DNA of 64,000 nt, taken from the NCBI RefSeq assembly GCF_018873765.1, contig NC_057918.1, positions 12,160,862 to 12,224,861 of the forward strand, read 5' to 3'. The DNA is from Telopea speciosissima. Lineage: Eukaryota > Streptophyta > Magnoliopsida > Proteales > Proteaceae. Of this stretch, positions 1-12,400 are shown one piece after another. Numbering within the stretch: the first letter of the stretch is position 1; every line of letters begins with the position of its first letter. The notes beneath the pieces were generated by a model. It did no database searches. It saw nothing but the letters and a program-made list of their open reading frames with translations, and was not told the origin of the DNA. The position numbers were made by a program, and so were the translations under genes.

Positions 1-249
1 TCCCAAAAGGAAAAGCAGAGTGGAGTGGAGTGCACTGCTTACTGTCTTTCTCTCTCTCTCTCTCTCTGTACATGGTAGTATAATTACAGAGCTGAGGCAG
101 AGAGAGACCCCCAAGACATTGAAGTATTGATTGGTGTTACTTGTTACTTATTATTTATGGTATCTGTTTGAACTCACTTGTACGATTTAATGGAGAGATG
201 AAAGAAGTTACATAACTGTACTACAGATGGGGGGTTTGACAGAAGAGAT

Positions 250-284
<35 letters not shown>

Positions 285-1927
285 TAAATGAAGGATGAAA
301 GTGGCAGGACAGTTCTTGATTTTGTTGAGATTTCATCCCCCCCCCCCCCCCACCAACCCTTGCAATTTTGACTCAGGAAGAAGAGTCCCGGCTTTGCATT
401 GGCAGAGGGAATTGTCTGCAATTTCTCTCTCTCCTTGTTTTACAGTTTACACAAAGCAGCACAGAGAGAGAACAGAGAAGACAAGGGGATATGATTTTGG
501 GGAAGGGCCACGTGCATGGACCTTGTTGGTGTGCTGTTCTGAATAAACAAAACAGGTCCAACGGTTCTCCCCACCTATCTCATGCAGTACCGGTGTTTGT
601 TTGTAGGTACCCCCAAGATTGATATATATCGATTAGGGTGAGTGGTAGCAGCACTTGATCGCTGCGAGCTGCTACGAATTATATATTAATCTCAACCGTC
701 GATGTATTTATAGCATTGCTTTCCCACCATTAACCTATAACCGGCTGTTACGGTGAGGCTCTCTCTTTCTCGCAGAGGTGCGCTGTCAGAAGCAGAATGA
801 AACTGGTGCTAGTTGAAGGCTCTGCCACATTCCTCCGCTGTTGCAATGAATGAAACCCTCTGCAATCCACCCTCCGCTACTGCAACTTCCCATCCGAAAG
901 CAAAATATGGCATCAATTGGTGAAAAGAGAGAGAGAGAAGCGGGTGTGTATCATTCTCCCCTCCCACGTCATCGGAATTAACTCGTGAAAAGTAAAGATT
1001 AGGAAAAATTAGTTTGGTGAGGTTAGATTTGGATCGATCAGAGAGAAACTCTTCACTTCTCTCATTTTCTCTCTTTCTTTCAAGTTCCACCATGCTTCAC
1101 CTCTCTTTCTCTCTCGAAAATTCGGAAATTAGAAGTGATATTAAGAACTCAAACTCCATCGGAAATTTGGGTGTTTAATCCCAAAAGAATTCAATGGTTT
1201 CTTTCCAAAATTTTGGGGTTTAAACAGAAGGCCGATGGTAGTCATCGTCTCTCAATGTTGCCCATGTTGATGAAGATGATCGAGAAAGAACTCAGCACCA
1301 TGATATTCCCTTGTGTCTTCTCTTCTGTCTGCTCCACCTACCTTTGCAGACCCGCCTCTGCACACCATCTCCACTTCGCTTCTTCACATTCGATAGAAGA
1401 GGAGGTAACCCAACCGGTTATCATTGTAACAGAAAGAAATAGGTTAAAAGGTTTAGTAAAATAATCAACGATTAAGATTAGCTTTGAAGTACATCAATGG
1501 CTGTTATTAAATGTTGCGCTGTTAACACTATTTTAGAATGACGATGCTTGGGCGCATTAGGGCTAGGCTAGCACACTGCACAAGACAACAGTAATACAGT
1601 CTCAAATAAGATTCGAACGTCTTTTCTACGTACAGTAATGAAGCAGAGGATGATGATGATGATGCTCCTTAAGCCTTAAGAGTTATTAAGTCCATCATCA
1701 TTATTTATCGAAAAAAAAAAAAAAAAGTCTCCATGATCATCTCATTGCTCCGGTTGACCATTACTCATATTTCAGTCGACTTGACTTGATTTGATTTGAT
1801 TGATCAAAGAAATTGGAAACTTGCCTAACATAATTTTAGAATATCATGAGTTTCCATGTACCCGCCAAAAACAGTAGATAATAGAAAGATAACCTTCTTC
1901 AATTAAATTAAAGCTCTCTTGTTTTTA
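1..1927. other. Leading intergenic region, no gene recognised
   Basis: I see no coding sequence I can assign. The stretch holds a CT microsatellite near 49-67, a GA microsatellite near 252-281, a run of 15 C at 337-351, and an A run near 1711-1726. A CACGTG G-box core lies near 509. The CT-rich, GA-rich character near 250-480 and 760-1110 would fit 5' leader DNA of a gene off the left edge, but nothing shows this directly. Short open frames here lack any recognisable domain. Confidence 0.5.
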
Positions 1928-2344
1928 GGGGGTGCTGTTCTCTGTACGGCAGTGCAGGTTACGCCTAAACACATGGGGATAAGGTTGTAAATGAATAACT
2001 GAAATTCGTTTTCATATTCGTATTCGTATCCGTTTAGCATTATCTAAATCCATCCAAAAGCTAAATGGATGCAGATACAAATAGGCTATAGCTATCCAAA
2101 AAGCTATATTTACATGTAAATGGATAAAATATTCGATTCGTATCCTTGTCCATATTCGTTTTGCACTATCCGAATCCGTTCGATAGCTAATCGGATGCGG
2201 ATGCAGATATAGCACTATCCGAGTCTAATCCGATCCGTTTACAGCCCTACATGGGGGATGGGTGCAATAATCATCCTCCCTCCAAGAGTGGCAAGCCCAT
2301 GTGTCTGGGCACAGCCTGCGCTGCAACACTGAGAACATTCTCCC
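1928..2344. mobile_element. Foldback MITE, family 1 copy 1 (interrupted)
   Basis: The ends are inverted repeats: the left end reads GGGGGTGCTGTTCTCTGT and the right end reads ACTGAGAACATTCTCCC, which is nearly its reverse complement. The inner part continues the inverted repeat (CAGTGCAGG against CCTGCGCTGC). Two other copies lie at 6970-7105 and 31835-31981. This copy is longer because a second small element (1980-2249) has inserted into it. No coding capacity. Confidence 0.75.
1980..2249. mobile_element. hAT-like MITE nested in the family 1 MITE
   Basis: It starts TAAGGTTGTAAATG and ends GTTTACAGCCCTA, so the termini are inverted repeats. It is flanked by CATGGGGA (1972-1979) and CATGGGGG (2250-2257), a 7/8 match as expected of an 8-bp hAT target duplication. 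Removing it restores a continuous family 1 MITE. A relative sits at 50508-50757. The interior is built of imperfect short repeats around the words CGGATGCGGATA and TCCGTATCCG. Confidence 0.75.
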
Positions 2345-3481
2345 TTTTTATTATAATTTTCTATTGTTCACCCAGCACGCCTTAAAACAAAGAAAGAAAG
2401 TCCTATAAACAGAAGCATGAGTAGAAAAACTTCCTCTCGTTTTCACATTTCAAAAGGCTACCAATTGCAATTACTTGATCTGTTCTCATGATTCATGTAC
2501 TCAAACGATTCACCATTAGTAATTCTTAATCTTTCATAATAACAAACTTTTGAGATTTTAAGTATAATAAAAATTCTCACTACTGTTATGACTTATGAGT
2601 TATATATGACCTGTGAAATGAGTTATCCCTCTTGCATGTTTTATATCAGAGATTGAGCTAGGAGTGTATGAGTGTATCCAATGTTTTAAATAAGGACTTG
2701 GAATGAAATATTCCAAACAACTCAGCCGAGATTTTGCTTTTTTCTTCACTATTTTATTTATAGGAACTAGTTTTCTGTTTGGAAGCAGTTTCCAAAAAAC
2801 AGAGGTGTTTTTTCATTCAGGGAGGATAGAGATAGACTCATGAGAGTACTGCGCACCATAGGCCACAATCCCCTGGTAGAGTTCTTTTTCCCCTTCATCT
2901 ATTTTGAGAGAAGTGAAAACTGAAAACTTTCCAAAGTTTTTTCGATATGGGAAAAAGCGACCCTAAGGCATACCCTATGCCTTGTCACATGTATTATAAT
3001 AATAATGGGAGAGGTTTTTCTGAACTAGGCAGGGTACTCTCCGCTCTCTTACATAAATATATTTTCGGGAGAAAGAACGCTACTGGTCGCATGGGGCGTA
3101 TAGCCCCTGCACCCAAACACAGGGTGTCGTGAAATGACAATCGTGCCTCCACGAAAAGGCAAAAATCCCTGAGGGTACGATGGTCATTCCGCATGGCCCT
3201 ATGTCCAGACGTAGGGGCCACGCAATGCATGCGACTAGGTAGTGTTCTCTTTTCCTACTTTTCATTCATTTATTGGAAGAGAGGAAAACAATTTAAAAAA
3301 AAAAAAAAGGATGTGAAGATGGACATTGTATGCGTTAGGCTTAGAGAGCCTTTTCTTAATAGTAATTTTGCAAAGGTAAGAGAATAATGATTACAAAAAT
3401 AAACATGAGAGAATGTAGAGTACCATACTTGCTAGAGAATCCTCTCCCTTTCAGATTTTTTGTTTGTTTTTTGGAAAACTT
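2345..3481. other. Intergenic region, no gene recognised
   Basis: AT-rich DNA with short open frames and no domain I recognise. An A run lies near 3296-3308. The stretch ends at the poly(T) that marks the 3' end of the minus-strand LINE. Confidence 0.5.
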
Positions 3482-3521
3482 CTTTTCAAAAGTGTTTTTT
3501 TTTTTTTTTGGTGCAAAAAAA

Positions 3522-4181
3522 CTATTCATTAGGCCGAAACAAGAAAGGAGTTACAATGTCCATGAGGTCCCTAGAAAAAGGGGGTTCCCAAAAGCAGCTT
3601 AGCGGGCTATAGAGGGCCCATTTAGCAATAGTATGAGCCAAGCCATTTGCATCCCTACTAATATGAACAAAATCACAAAAAGAGAAAGAAGCTTTCAGGA
3701 TACAAATATCCTGAATAATACAAGAGAAACTAGGGGAAGAAGGAAGGGGGGAGGGGGACAAGCATTTGATGAGGGAAAGACAATCCGACGAAACCAGAAT
3801 GGAGAGCACTCCCAACTTCCTAGCTGCTGAGAGAGCCAATCGGATTGCCAATGCCTCACCAACCACCGTCGGTGCCAAGGCAAAATGCTCAGAGGCAATC
3901 AAGCACAACTCACCACCCAGATAAAAAACGACGCGGCCAATGCCAAGGGCCTTGGGGCTAGAACCAATAACCGCATCAACGAAGAAGGAGTAGGTTCCCA
4001 CAGGAGGGGAGGGGGGAATCACCACTGAACTCCCAAAAACTTTCGACTGCGAAACATGCACGAAGGCAGACAGAACATCCTCGACTTTCCTATTGACCGA
4101 GGCAATCCACAGCTTGAAGGATGGAACCGAAGATCTGAAGCAACGGGCATTCCTCAGCTTCCAAACTTCCCAGGCCACCAA
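3522..4181 (-). pseudogene. LINE RNase H domain (RVT_3)
   Basis: 219-codon frame in a different phase from the upstream block. WKLRNARCF near the start, the FVDAVIGSS block (first catalytic Asp region), GEALAIRLALSAARKLG (Glu), SDCLSLIKCLS (Asp) and HISRDANGLAHTIAKWAL (His-x-x-Arg-x-x-Asn, last Asp region) mark the plant LINE RNase H fold in order. It ends just before the poly(A) tail, so this is the true 3' end of the element. Confidence 0.88.
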
Positions 4182-5098
4182 ATCTTGCGATCCTTCCTCG
4201 AAGTCCCCGGCCCCTTACTCCATTCCAAGATCCACTCTGAGAGGGAGAGAGAGGGAAGAGCATCCACTCTCAAAAAAACCACTGATGCAAACCAAGCTTG
4301 CTTGGCCAGTGGGTAGTACAAAATGGCATGCTCGATTGATTCAACATCAAGTCTGCATCCAACACAAACATCTGAGTCCACGATACATCTCTGCCTCAGA
4401 TTTTTCAAAACCCCTAAAACACCCAAACAGGCTTTCCACAAGAAGGACTTCACTTTGGGAGGAGCAAGTGAATTCCAAATACACTTCCAAACCTCTTTTG
4501 GGGTAGAGGTGGCCTTCATCGCAGACTTAGAAGAGCACTGAAGGAGCTGAGTACCCAATCTATAAGCCGACTTGACTGAGAAAATACCAGTAGTAGAAGG
4601 GCCCCAACAAAGCGTATCACAACACCTCTCCGAGCTAATAGGGATCTGCAGAATGCACTCTATCTCAAAAGGCAAAAGGAAAGCTCGCAGCTTCACAATA
4701 TCCCACTTAGCTTGGGAGTCAATAAGATAAGAAACTCTATGGAAGGGGCAATCTAGAGACCGAGGAAGATGAAGTCTAAAGCCCTCCAACACTGGAATCA
4801 ACGGGTCCTCCCAGATGTGAATTGAAAGGCCGTTCCCCACAATCCACATCAGTCCTTTGTTCAGAAGCTGTCTTCCATGGAGGATACTTTTCCAAGCCCA
4901 AGATGGCCTACCACCAACTTGTGCCATCAAAAAAGAAGAAGGAAAGTAGATACTCTTTATCAATCTTGCCCAGAGAGAACCCTCCTTAGTAAGCAACTGC
5001 CACCCGAGCTTAGCTAAGAGAGTTTGATTTTGGATATTTAGATCTTTGATGCCCAGGCCTCCATCAAGCTTGGGGAGGTTGAGGCAGTCCTTACCCAC
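4154..5098 (-). pseudogene. LINE C-terminal zinc-binding (zf-RVT) region
   Basis: Continuation of the same LINE polyprotein. It opens with the GKDCLNLPKLDGGLGIKDL block typical of plant LINEs just after the reverse transcriptase. It then runs to a zf-RVT region with the CVGCRLDVESIEHAILYYP block, where the usual Cys/His ligands are partly kept. The next block of the family, starting WEVWKLRNARCF, is in another frame (4181-3522), so a frameshift separates the two. Confidence 0.85.
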
Positions 5099-5275
5099 CC
5101 AATGAATCTTCCTCTCCTCCTTCTTCTAACCCCACAAGAAGTTGCAGCTTGCTCTACTAATGTCATCGAGGAGACCACGTGGGAGTTTAAAGTGAGACAT
5201 ATGATAAGATGGAGAAGCAGTCACCACAGCCTTAAAAAGAACCTCTTTCCCAGCTTAAGAGAGTAACTTTTCCTT

Positions 5276-6691
5276 TCACCCAGCTATCTTTGCAATGGTT
5301 CTATCCTTCAAGTGTTGGAAAGCTACCTTCTTATTTTTACCAATCTCAGAGGGGAGACCAAGATATGTACCAGGGTTAATCAAACCATCCACTCTGATGA
5401 TTCTAGCAAAAATACGCCTTAGCCTTTGTGGAGTATTAGGGCTAAAGGAGGCGGAGGACTTCTGCCCGTTAATAGCCTGGGCCGAAGCTTCACAATAAAG
5501 AGACAGAGCATCCCGAAGGCTTCTCAGAGAGCCATGGTTGGCCTGGAGAAAAATAAGGCAATCATCAGCAAAGAAAGAATGCGTAAGCAAAGGGCTTGCA
5601 GGCCTGATTCGCATCCCACTTAGGCTTCCATCTTTCACAGCTCCCGCAATCAAGGATGTGAGGCATTCTGTGCACAGAACAAACAAGCTTGGAGAGAGAG
5701 GATCCCCTTGCCTAATACCACGAGATAGCACAACAGCTCCCTTTTGGACTCCATTTAGCAGGAAGGAATAGAAAACTGTACTTACACACTGGCTAATAAG
5801 CTGAACCCACTTGTCACATAGGCCCATCTTTAGCAAAATTCTAGAGAGGAAATTCCACTCAATCCTATCGTAAGCCTTCCTCATATCAAGCTTCACTGCC
5901 GCCAAATAATTCCTCCCCCTTTGGACCTGCTTAATATGGTGAAAGGCCTCGTGTGCAATCAAAACATTTTCGGAGATACTCCTCCCTTCCACAAAGGCAG
6001 TTTGCTCGAGCGCCACAATCAGATCAAGACATTTCTTCAGTCTTCTGGCAAGAACTTTAGAAAAAATGCGATACACGACATTGCAGAGACTGATTGGCCT
6101 GAATTGGTCAACTCTTTCTCCTTCCTTCACTTTGGGAATAAGAAGGCTATGAGTTCTATTTAACTTTTTAAGAAGGAGGCCCGAATCAAAAAAGGATCTC
6201 ATTGCCTTGCACACCTCAGGGCCCACAATATGCCAATAAGACTTGAAGAACACAGGGGGAAGGCCATCAGGACCAGGGGCCTTAAGGGGTTTCATACTGA
6301 AAGCTGCAACTTTAGCCTCATCATCAGAGATAGGAAGGCAAAGAGTTCTATTCATATCATCAGTGAAGCTCAGGTGGATAAATTGGAGAGCTCTCTCTAG
6401 GCTATGCGAACCATTCGAAGTAAAGAGATTATTGAAGAAGGAAAAAATCTCATGATCAATATCTACCTCTTTCTCAAGCCACTCCCCTTGCTCAGAAAAC
6501 AATCTTGAAATCTTATTTGTACTTCTCCTCTGAAGTGTAGTGGAATGGAAGAATTTTGTATTCCTATCTCCCTCCTTCAACCATAAGATCCTAACCTTCT
6601 GCTTCCAATGGGATTCCTGCTGGTCAAGAAGAAATTGGAGATCTTTTTGAGCATTCGATTCCAACTCTGTGAAGTGAGGGTGCCAACTCAT
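5276..6691 (-). pseudogene. LINE reverse transcriptase domain
   Basis: Open frame of 471 codons. It begins inside the region between endonuclease and reverse transcriptase (residues 1-130) and covers most of an RVT_1 domain. Visible landmarks are KAPGPDG near residue 138, RPISLCNV near 200, LDMRKAYDRIEW near 269, GIRQGDPLSP near 329, and the catalytic FADDCLIF near 375. The FADD box shows that the catalytic aspartates are present. The frame ends at a stop after about residue 471, and homology continues downstream in other frames. It belongs to the LINE at 3495-6704. Confidence 0.92.
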
Positions 6692-6969
6692 AGCCTGAAT
6701 GTCCTTTCAAAAATTACATTAATAAAATTTTTTTGCATTATTGTTCAAAAAATAATATATAATTTATCTTGGATTTGAAAAATGAAGAGTTTTTTTTTTT
6801 TTGGGGCTGGGGGGCGGGGTTACAAAGAAAAATGAAGATTAAATGAATAAGAATTACATTATACAATAACTGAAGATGGGGAGTGTATGAAAATCAGCTA
6901 TCTTTTTTTGGTAGAACATGAAAATCAAATATCAATTGCTCCTCTTCTAATAGATAGTATAAATGTGTA

Positions 6970-7105
6970 GGAGCATTGTTCTCTGTGCTACAGTGCAGGC
7001 TGTGCCCAGGCACACAGGGGTGGGCGCAATGACCACCTGCCCCCCTGAGTTGCAAGCCCATGTGCCTAGGCGCAACCTACGTTGTGGCACAGAGAACATT
7101 CTCCC
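6970..7105. mobile_element. Family 1 foldback MITE, copy 2 (MULE-type)
   Basis: Starts GGAGCATTGTTCTCTGTGC and ends GCACAGAGAACATTCTCCC, so almost the whole element is an inverted repeat. It is flanked by AAATGTGTA (6961-6969) and AAATGTATA (7106-7114), an 8/9 match. A 9-bp target duplication points to the Mutator-like superfamily. Confidence 0.8.
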
Positions 7106-7114
7106 AAATGTATA

Positions 7115-8446
7115 ATAGGCGATGGTACTATTATACAAATTGTTTCTTGTTTAGTGAAGAGCTAGTAAATAGTAAAGAGAGGCTAGGGAATTTGAAGTAC
7201 TTAGTTTTAAGCCAAAAAGGATGGTAACCGGTCGCGTGATTCTTTTTTCATGCACAAGACCGCATGAATTTATTGTTCAAACCCCCAATGAAATAAAAAA
7301 AATCACATTCAGATATATCCACTTGTGTGAGCTCTCATTGGCCCCCATGCTGATGCAGGCACTACACGATCAGACAACGATCTCTTGCCCTTGTTTTAAA
7401 TAGTCATTTAAAGGTTAAACATATTAAATCTATGAAAAAAATACAAAATAAAAAAACAAGATTTTGATTGAGATTCTTAAGCTCGAAATTTTTTAAAATG
7501 TATAACTATATAAATTTCCAACATTTTGATTTCGGTCAGTCAAACTGATTTGTCGAAAATTCATAGAAATTTTAAACCATCTTCACATTATTTCAAGTAA
7601 CGACTTGTCATCTTATTATATCAGTTTAGTTAAAGTTTATATTTTAAAATGAATTCATACCATTTATATGAATATGCTACATGCCCCCACCTTGTCAACC
7701 CTATGGAGATGATATTATTAAATAAATGCAACATTTTCAAACTAATTTAAAATTTGAAAGAAAAATAATCATTCCTTATAAACAAACATGGCTTGAAGAA
7801 ACTGATTCAAAGTCCGAAAGGTAACTTCTTTTAATTCTTATGTTTAAGAAAAGGGAAAATAAAACAGATCTGTGGAAGACTGAAATAAGATGGGGGGATG
7901 CCTTTGGTTGGTGGGCCATGTTTATGTATGTGAATAGGCAACTACCATATACTAGTTAGGGGATCTTTTAACCATCTGACACAGACCTTCGACTTGGGTG
8001 TCTACAAATGGTAAAGGTTCAGGGCACTGTTACAATTACAATCTCCGCACCAAAAGCTGTAGCCCTTTCCTCCCTTAGCCCTCTGACTCTGACCCTGACC
8101 CTGGCTCTGGCCCTGGCCCTGGCCCTGGCCTTAGCCCCATCATCTGTTATGTACAGTTCCCCCATCAATAAATGAATCAATGATTCATTGTCATTGTCAT
8201 CATCTGTTTTTTTTTTGGGTAAGATTGTCATCATCCTTTGATGGGTAAAGATAGAAGCTATTTTTCCGATCGATTCCAGGGAGTCCAACGCTCAGGGTGT
8301 TGTCGGGGGCATCTAGCGGTTGAACTGTGTCGTACATATCTTGGTGCACGTGTAAGAATGTGTGCGACACAGCCAAACGGCTGGCAGCATCTGGACATGC
8401 TAGGCTCCTTGGATACGAGCTAAATTCTTATTTTCTAGAACCATCT

Positions 8447-8483
<37 letters not shown>

Positions 8484-9430
8484 TAAGTTTTTGACAAAAG
8501 GTTTCTTGCCCGACCGTGCATGGTACATAGTCGTACTTTCAACCCTTGGATGGGCATAATCATGTACAATACATTGCCCTATTGGTGTGACCAGTGACCA
8601 CCCTATCCTATGTGACCATATTACCATATTGGTTTTGAAATGAATTTAAATAAAAATATTCAAAATACTTGTTTTTGTTTTGCTTAATTGGTTTCTTTTG
8701 TGACGTCGTATCATTTCATAAATACATACTCTCAATGGACAAACTTTTGAAAAATTTCCTTACCCTTGTAAAAAAAAATTCCAAACAAATGGGGGGTAAG
8801 GAAAAATGAAGGGGGACTTTCAAAGATACAAAAATCTAAAGGCCCCCATTTGTTTGTTTGATGGGGACATAAATACATGGGGTGGGAGAATTGGAGTGGA
8901 AAAATATTGATGTGACACTTCAAAATTGCATCCCAATCTTTTTTGGTTAAAGGATGATGAACTTACAAAAACTCAAGGAACATTATTAAATGTTGTCTAC
9001 TGATGTGATACTTCAAAATTCTACCCACATCCACCCAACTTTGGTTATTATTCATAAGAAAAGTAACTTTACCTCAACATTTTCACCCATCAACACCTCC
9101 AAACAATGACGGTATGGGAGAAGATTCTTGCCGGATAATTTAGCTTAGACAATGACGGTTGGTTTAACGTGACCAATGTCATAACCCCCATGCCGAAGAA
9201 AGGTTGAACAAAAGCTTTGGTTTATAAGGAATGGGAGAGAGTCCACCTTTAGGACATTAGATTGGAATTTCCTTTCCCTCGGCAGACCAGATTTTGATTG
9301 AATTAAAACAATCCATGAAGGAAGGTGCATGTTCTTGGGCCTCAAGGGGGGCGCCAAATAATCTACATACAACTGCTTTATGCATCCAGTCCACAACCCA
9401 TGGTTGGATGCGGCCCACACATAATTATTT
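7115..9430. other. Intergenic region with simple repeats
   Basis: No recognisable gene. It holds a hexanucleotide array of the CCCTGG type near 8085-8133 and a CT array near 8450-8480. The open frames across these arrays are low-complexity artefacts. The remainder is AT-rich and shows no conserved domain. Confidence 0.5.
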
Positions 9431-12400
9431 TACTTTTTTACCCTCACTTCGTCAAGGAAGCAATTGAGCAGTTCTAAATTCCGTGACTGCCGGCTAAAAT
9501 ATGCCGAAGAGCTGTGATTGTGAAAGAAACCATTCAGGGGAAGGTTTCGCCGCCGCAGAGAAATTATACCGATGGTTACATTCCATATTATTACCTTACC
9601 CATCTCAACAGCATTGGTAGATCTAGATGCTCCTGTGAGAACACAGTTGGCTTTGGAGCTCAAAAACAAAAGATTCGATAACCAATCCCTCTCTATAATT
9701 TAAAATGAACTTTGTAGAGGGTCCACAGTTTGATCAGCTAGGGACACTTTTCAGAAAAAAACTGGACTCAAATAGTACCTAAGAATGAGAATAACACAAT
9801 AAGACCAAGGCTCTGTGATCTGGATACAGGATTCTAGATCTATATGGGGAAACCCTCCACTATACACCTTCCATCTCAAAGCACAATGTCTCTATTCCTG
9901 CATGTGGAGTGTGGGAGCATCTAAAAATTATGGCATACGGACTTGGGACACAAGATTCCATCCCTAGGTAAGGAATCAAAGTAGGAATTTCATGGCTAAA
10001 AAGACATGGGTAGAAGACAACAAACTCTGCAACTATGGGAAACAACACCCCCCCCCCCCCCTCCAAAGACATCAAGATTCCATATATATCAGAAACAGCC
10101 AACAAATGCTCCAAAATTTGAAGAGGAATATGCCATTCATATAGCATGCAGAGGGCCACAATCTTCCTCATCCGTTATGGTTCGAGTTACATCCACTAAA
10201 CATAAACGTCCAAGAAAGAGAAGGTTTGAACATGAAGGAGCTGATTCATAGAAAGTGCACTCCCTGCCAACCTGGATTATAAAGAAGGTAAGCCATGGTA
10301 AATCAGAGATCCCAGTTTCTTCGCTTAAAATTAACTCAACATCTTTTGCTGGCTCCAGTTTGATAAAGCCCTCAAGAGAATCCATCATGCGAAGTGAGAC
10401 ATAACTTTAGAAAACACTTCAATTTCTACATACATCTGATATTCTCATGTCATCATCATAATGTATCCAATCAAATGAGGCCAGAAAATTGTATCTCAAG
10501 AGGCCAAACAGAATCAATATGATATTATTACCAAACAAAGTAGAGCAATTATCACGTTCTAATCAACAAATAGTTTCAAAAGCTGCTGATGACAAACTTT
10601 TCATAAACCTGCTGACGTCAATGCCTGAAACTAGTCTACAAGCAACTTAACTTTCGCAGCACCTTCTATTTTTTTTTTTTTTGCTTCTCCCTCCCCTCTT
10701 CTCCTGTACCTAAAGGTTCCAATCATCCAGGGGGTGAAGTGTGCCTAAAAAAATTAATTAGGAGAAAGTTATGCGACAAGATGAACATCCTGATCACATA
10801 GGGAGGAGAGCCATCTTGGCCATTCATCCAGATACTGGTGTATTTGATGACAATTCAATTTAAACAGGACAAAACTACCTTAATTTTAAGAGATACAAGT
10901 ACCATATCTAGCTAAAGCATCTGCAGAATCATAAACTTCTATCAAGGAACTTTCATTCATGAGCATACTGCCCTTCTGCAACCACCCTAAAAAGTATAAT
11001 TCAACTCCCTTTTCCATTGCAAGGGGCAACCCAACCACTAAAAAGTTCAACTAACATCCTCCCATGGATATCTCTTTTTTTCCCGATTTGGGTTTGCCAA
11101 TTCTGACACACCATACTTGTGTCAGCTCTGAAACTTGTGCCTGTATGAGTGCAACAAAACTAGAAGAAAAGCCAGATGGAGTCTCACTAATCATGGCACC
11201 AACAGGGTAACACCTAGAAGAAAAGCCAGATGGAGTCTCACTAATCATGGCACCAACAGGGTAACACCTCTAGCTGTACAGGTTGAACGTATGAACAAGT
11301 GATAATTCGTTTTATCTCCCAAAACTAATTGAGAAAGGTAAAAATATATTCATTAAATTTTGTAAAAAACAACTTGCATACTCAGGATTCTGTACCAAAA
11401 GATAATTCCTCTTAAATCCGAGAACACATTCCCCCTAGCTACACAACTAGCAAAAAGAAAGACAATCTTTCTCATTTACACTTCCATCGTATTTGTGTCC
11501 CATATCCAAAAAGTATCTAACCCCCTAAATTCACTCACTATATAAAACCATCCAGTTATCAGATTCTTTGCCCCTAGCCACGACCGTAAACCATTGGATC
11601 TTCCTGATTGCTTCAAAAATCTTTCTGCTTTTTATCTATCAGAACAACAAAGGTACATTATTCAAAAACCATGCAGCGAGCAGATCTTATTAGTACCAGT
11701 TCCATCTATAAGTCTGAAAAAAGTACTTTCTAAATCAACAAAACTAATACTCTAGAAGGATCACAACTTGTCAGGGAAGAGCCCACAATCTGAGCTGATC
11801 CAGAGGAGCTATATAATAACAGTAGAGATCTCCTTGTTTGGTTTGTAGATGTATATTTTCATGCTCACAATTTAGTGCTAAATCAGTTTTTCTTTTCAGG
11901 TATACCAGTTTGTACCTATAGACCCATCTCCATAAAGAAAGAAGCCCACACTTGCTGAACAATAAATTAGTGAAGAAGAAGATGATGAACCTTCTCCTCA
12001 GCTTGAAGCAACACTGGCACACATTCAGCATGGCTTCTTGACATGAGATATTCAATCGTAAGTGTACCATCATGCCCTGAAGTCCAAGATCTTGATCCCA
12101 ATTCCCAAAAGGAATTGCCTTTCCCAACTCATCATTTTTCCAAACTCTATGGTCCTTATTTCTACTTCTTGGTCTGATCTGCTTCATCAAAGCTAAAGTC
12201 GGTCAAGGGCTAGGCATTTCCAACATTGAGATCTTGACAGACTGTAAAGACTCCGTATCACATTATTCAGGATGCATCTCAACAGCCACAATTAAGGGCA
12301 TTTTTGAGGGTGAGGTTGAGAACTGCAGAAAAACACCACAGGATGCACACCCAAGCACCCACCATCCTTCAAAAGAAAGATTCTCTGAACGTTTCACTAC

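Larger units (their letters stand above)
3495..6704 (-). mobile_element. L1-type LINE, 5'-truncated
   Basis: Minus-strand non-LTR retrotransposon. Its 3' end carries a poly(A) tail, seen as T at 3495-3509. A short direct repeat, TTTCAAAA, lies on both sides (3484-3491 and 6705-6712) and is a plausible target-site duplication. The body reads, 5' to 3' on the minus strand, reverse transcriptase, zinc-binding reverse-transcriptase region and RNase H. ORF1 and the endonuclease are missing, so the copy was truncated at its 5' end, as is usual for LINEs. Stops and frame breaks at about 5276, 5100-5135 and 4180 split the reading frame, so it is dead on its own. Confidence 0.9.

Noticed and set aside
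8019..8288. Open frame with an alternating Ala-Arg / Val-Arg repeat
   Set aside because: It is the translation of a CCCTGG-type hexanucleotide array, not a gene.
11771..12190. 139-codon minus frame with an IPFGNWD word recalling RIN4/NOI proteins
   Set aside because: Only a few residues match and the rest of the NOI motif is missing in all frames; left unassigned.
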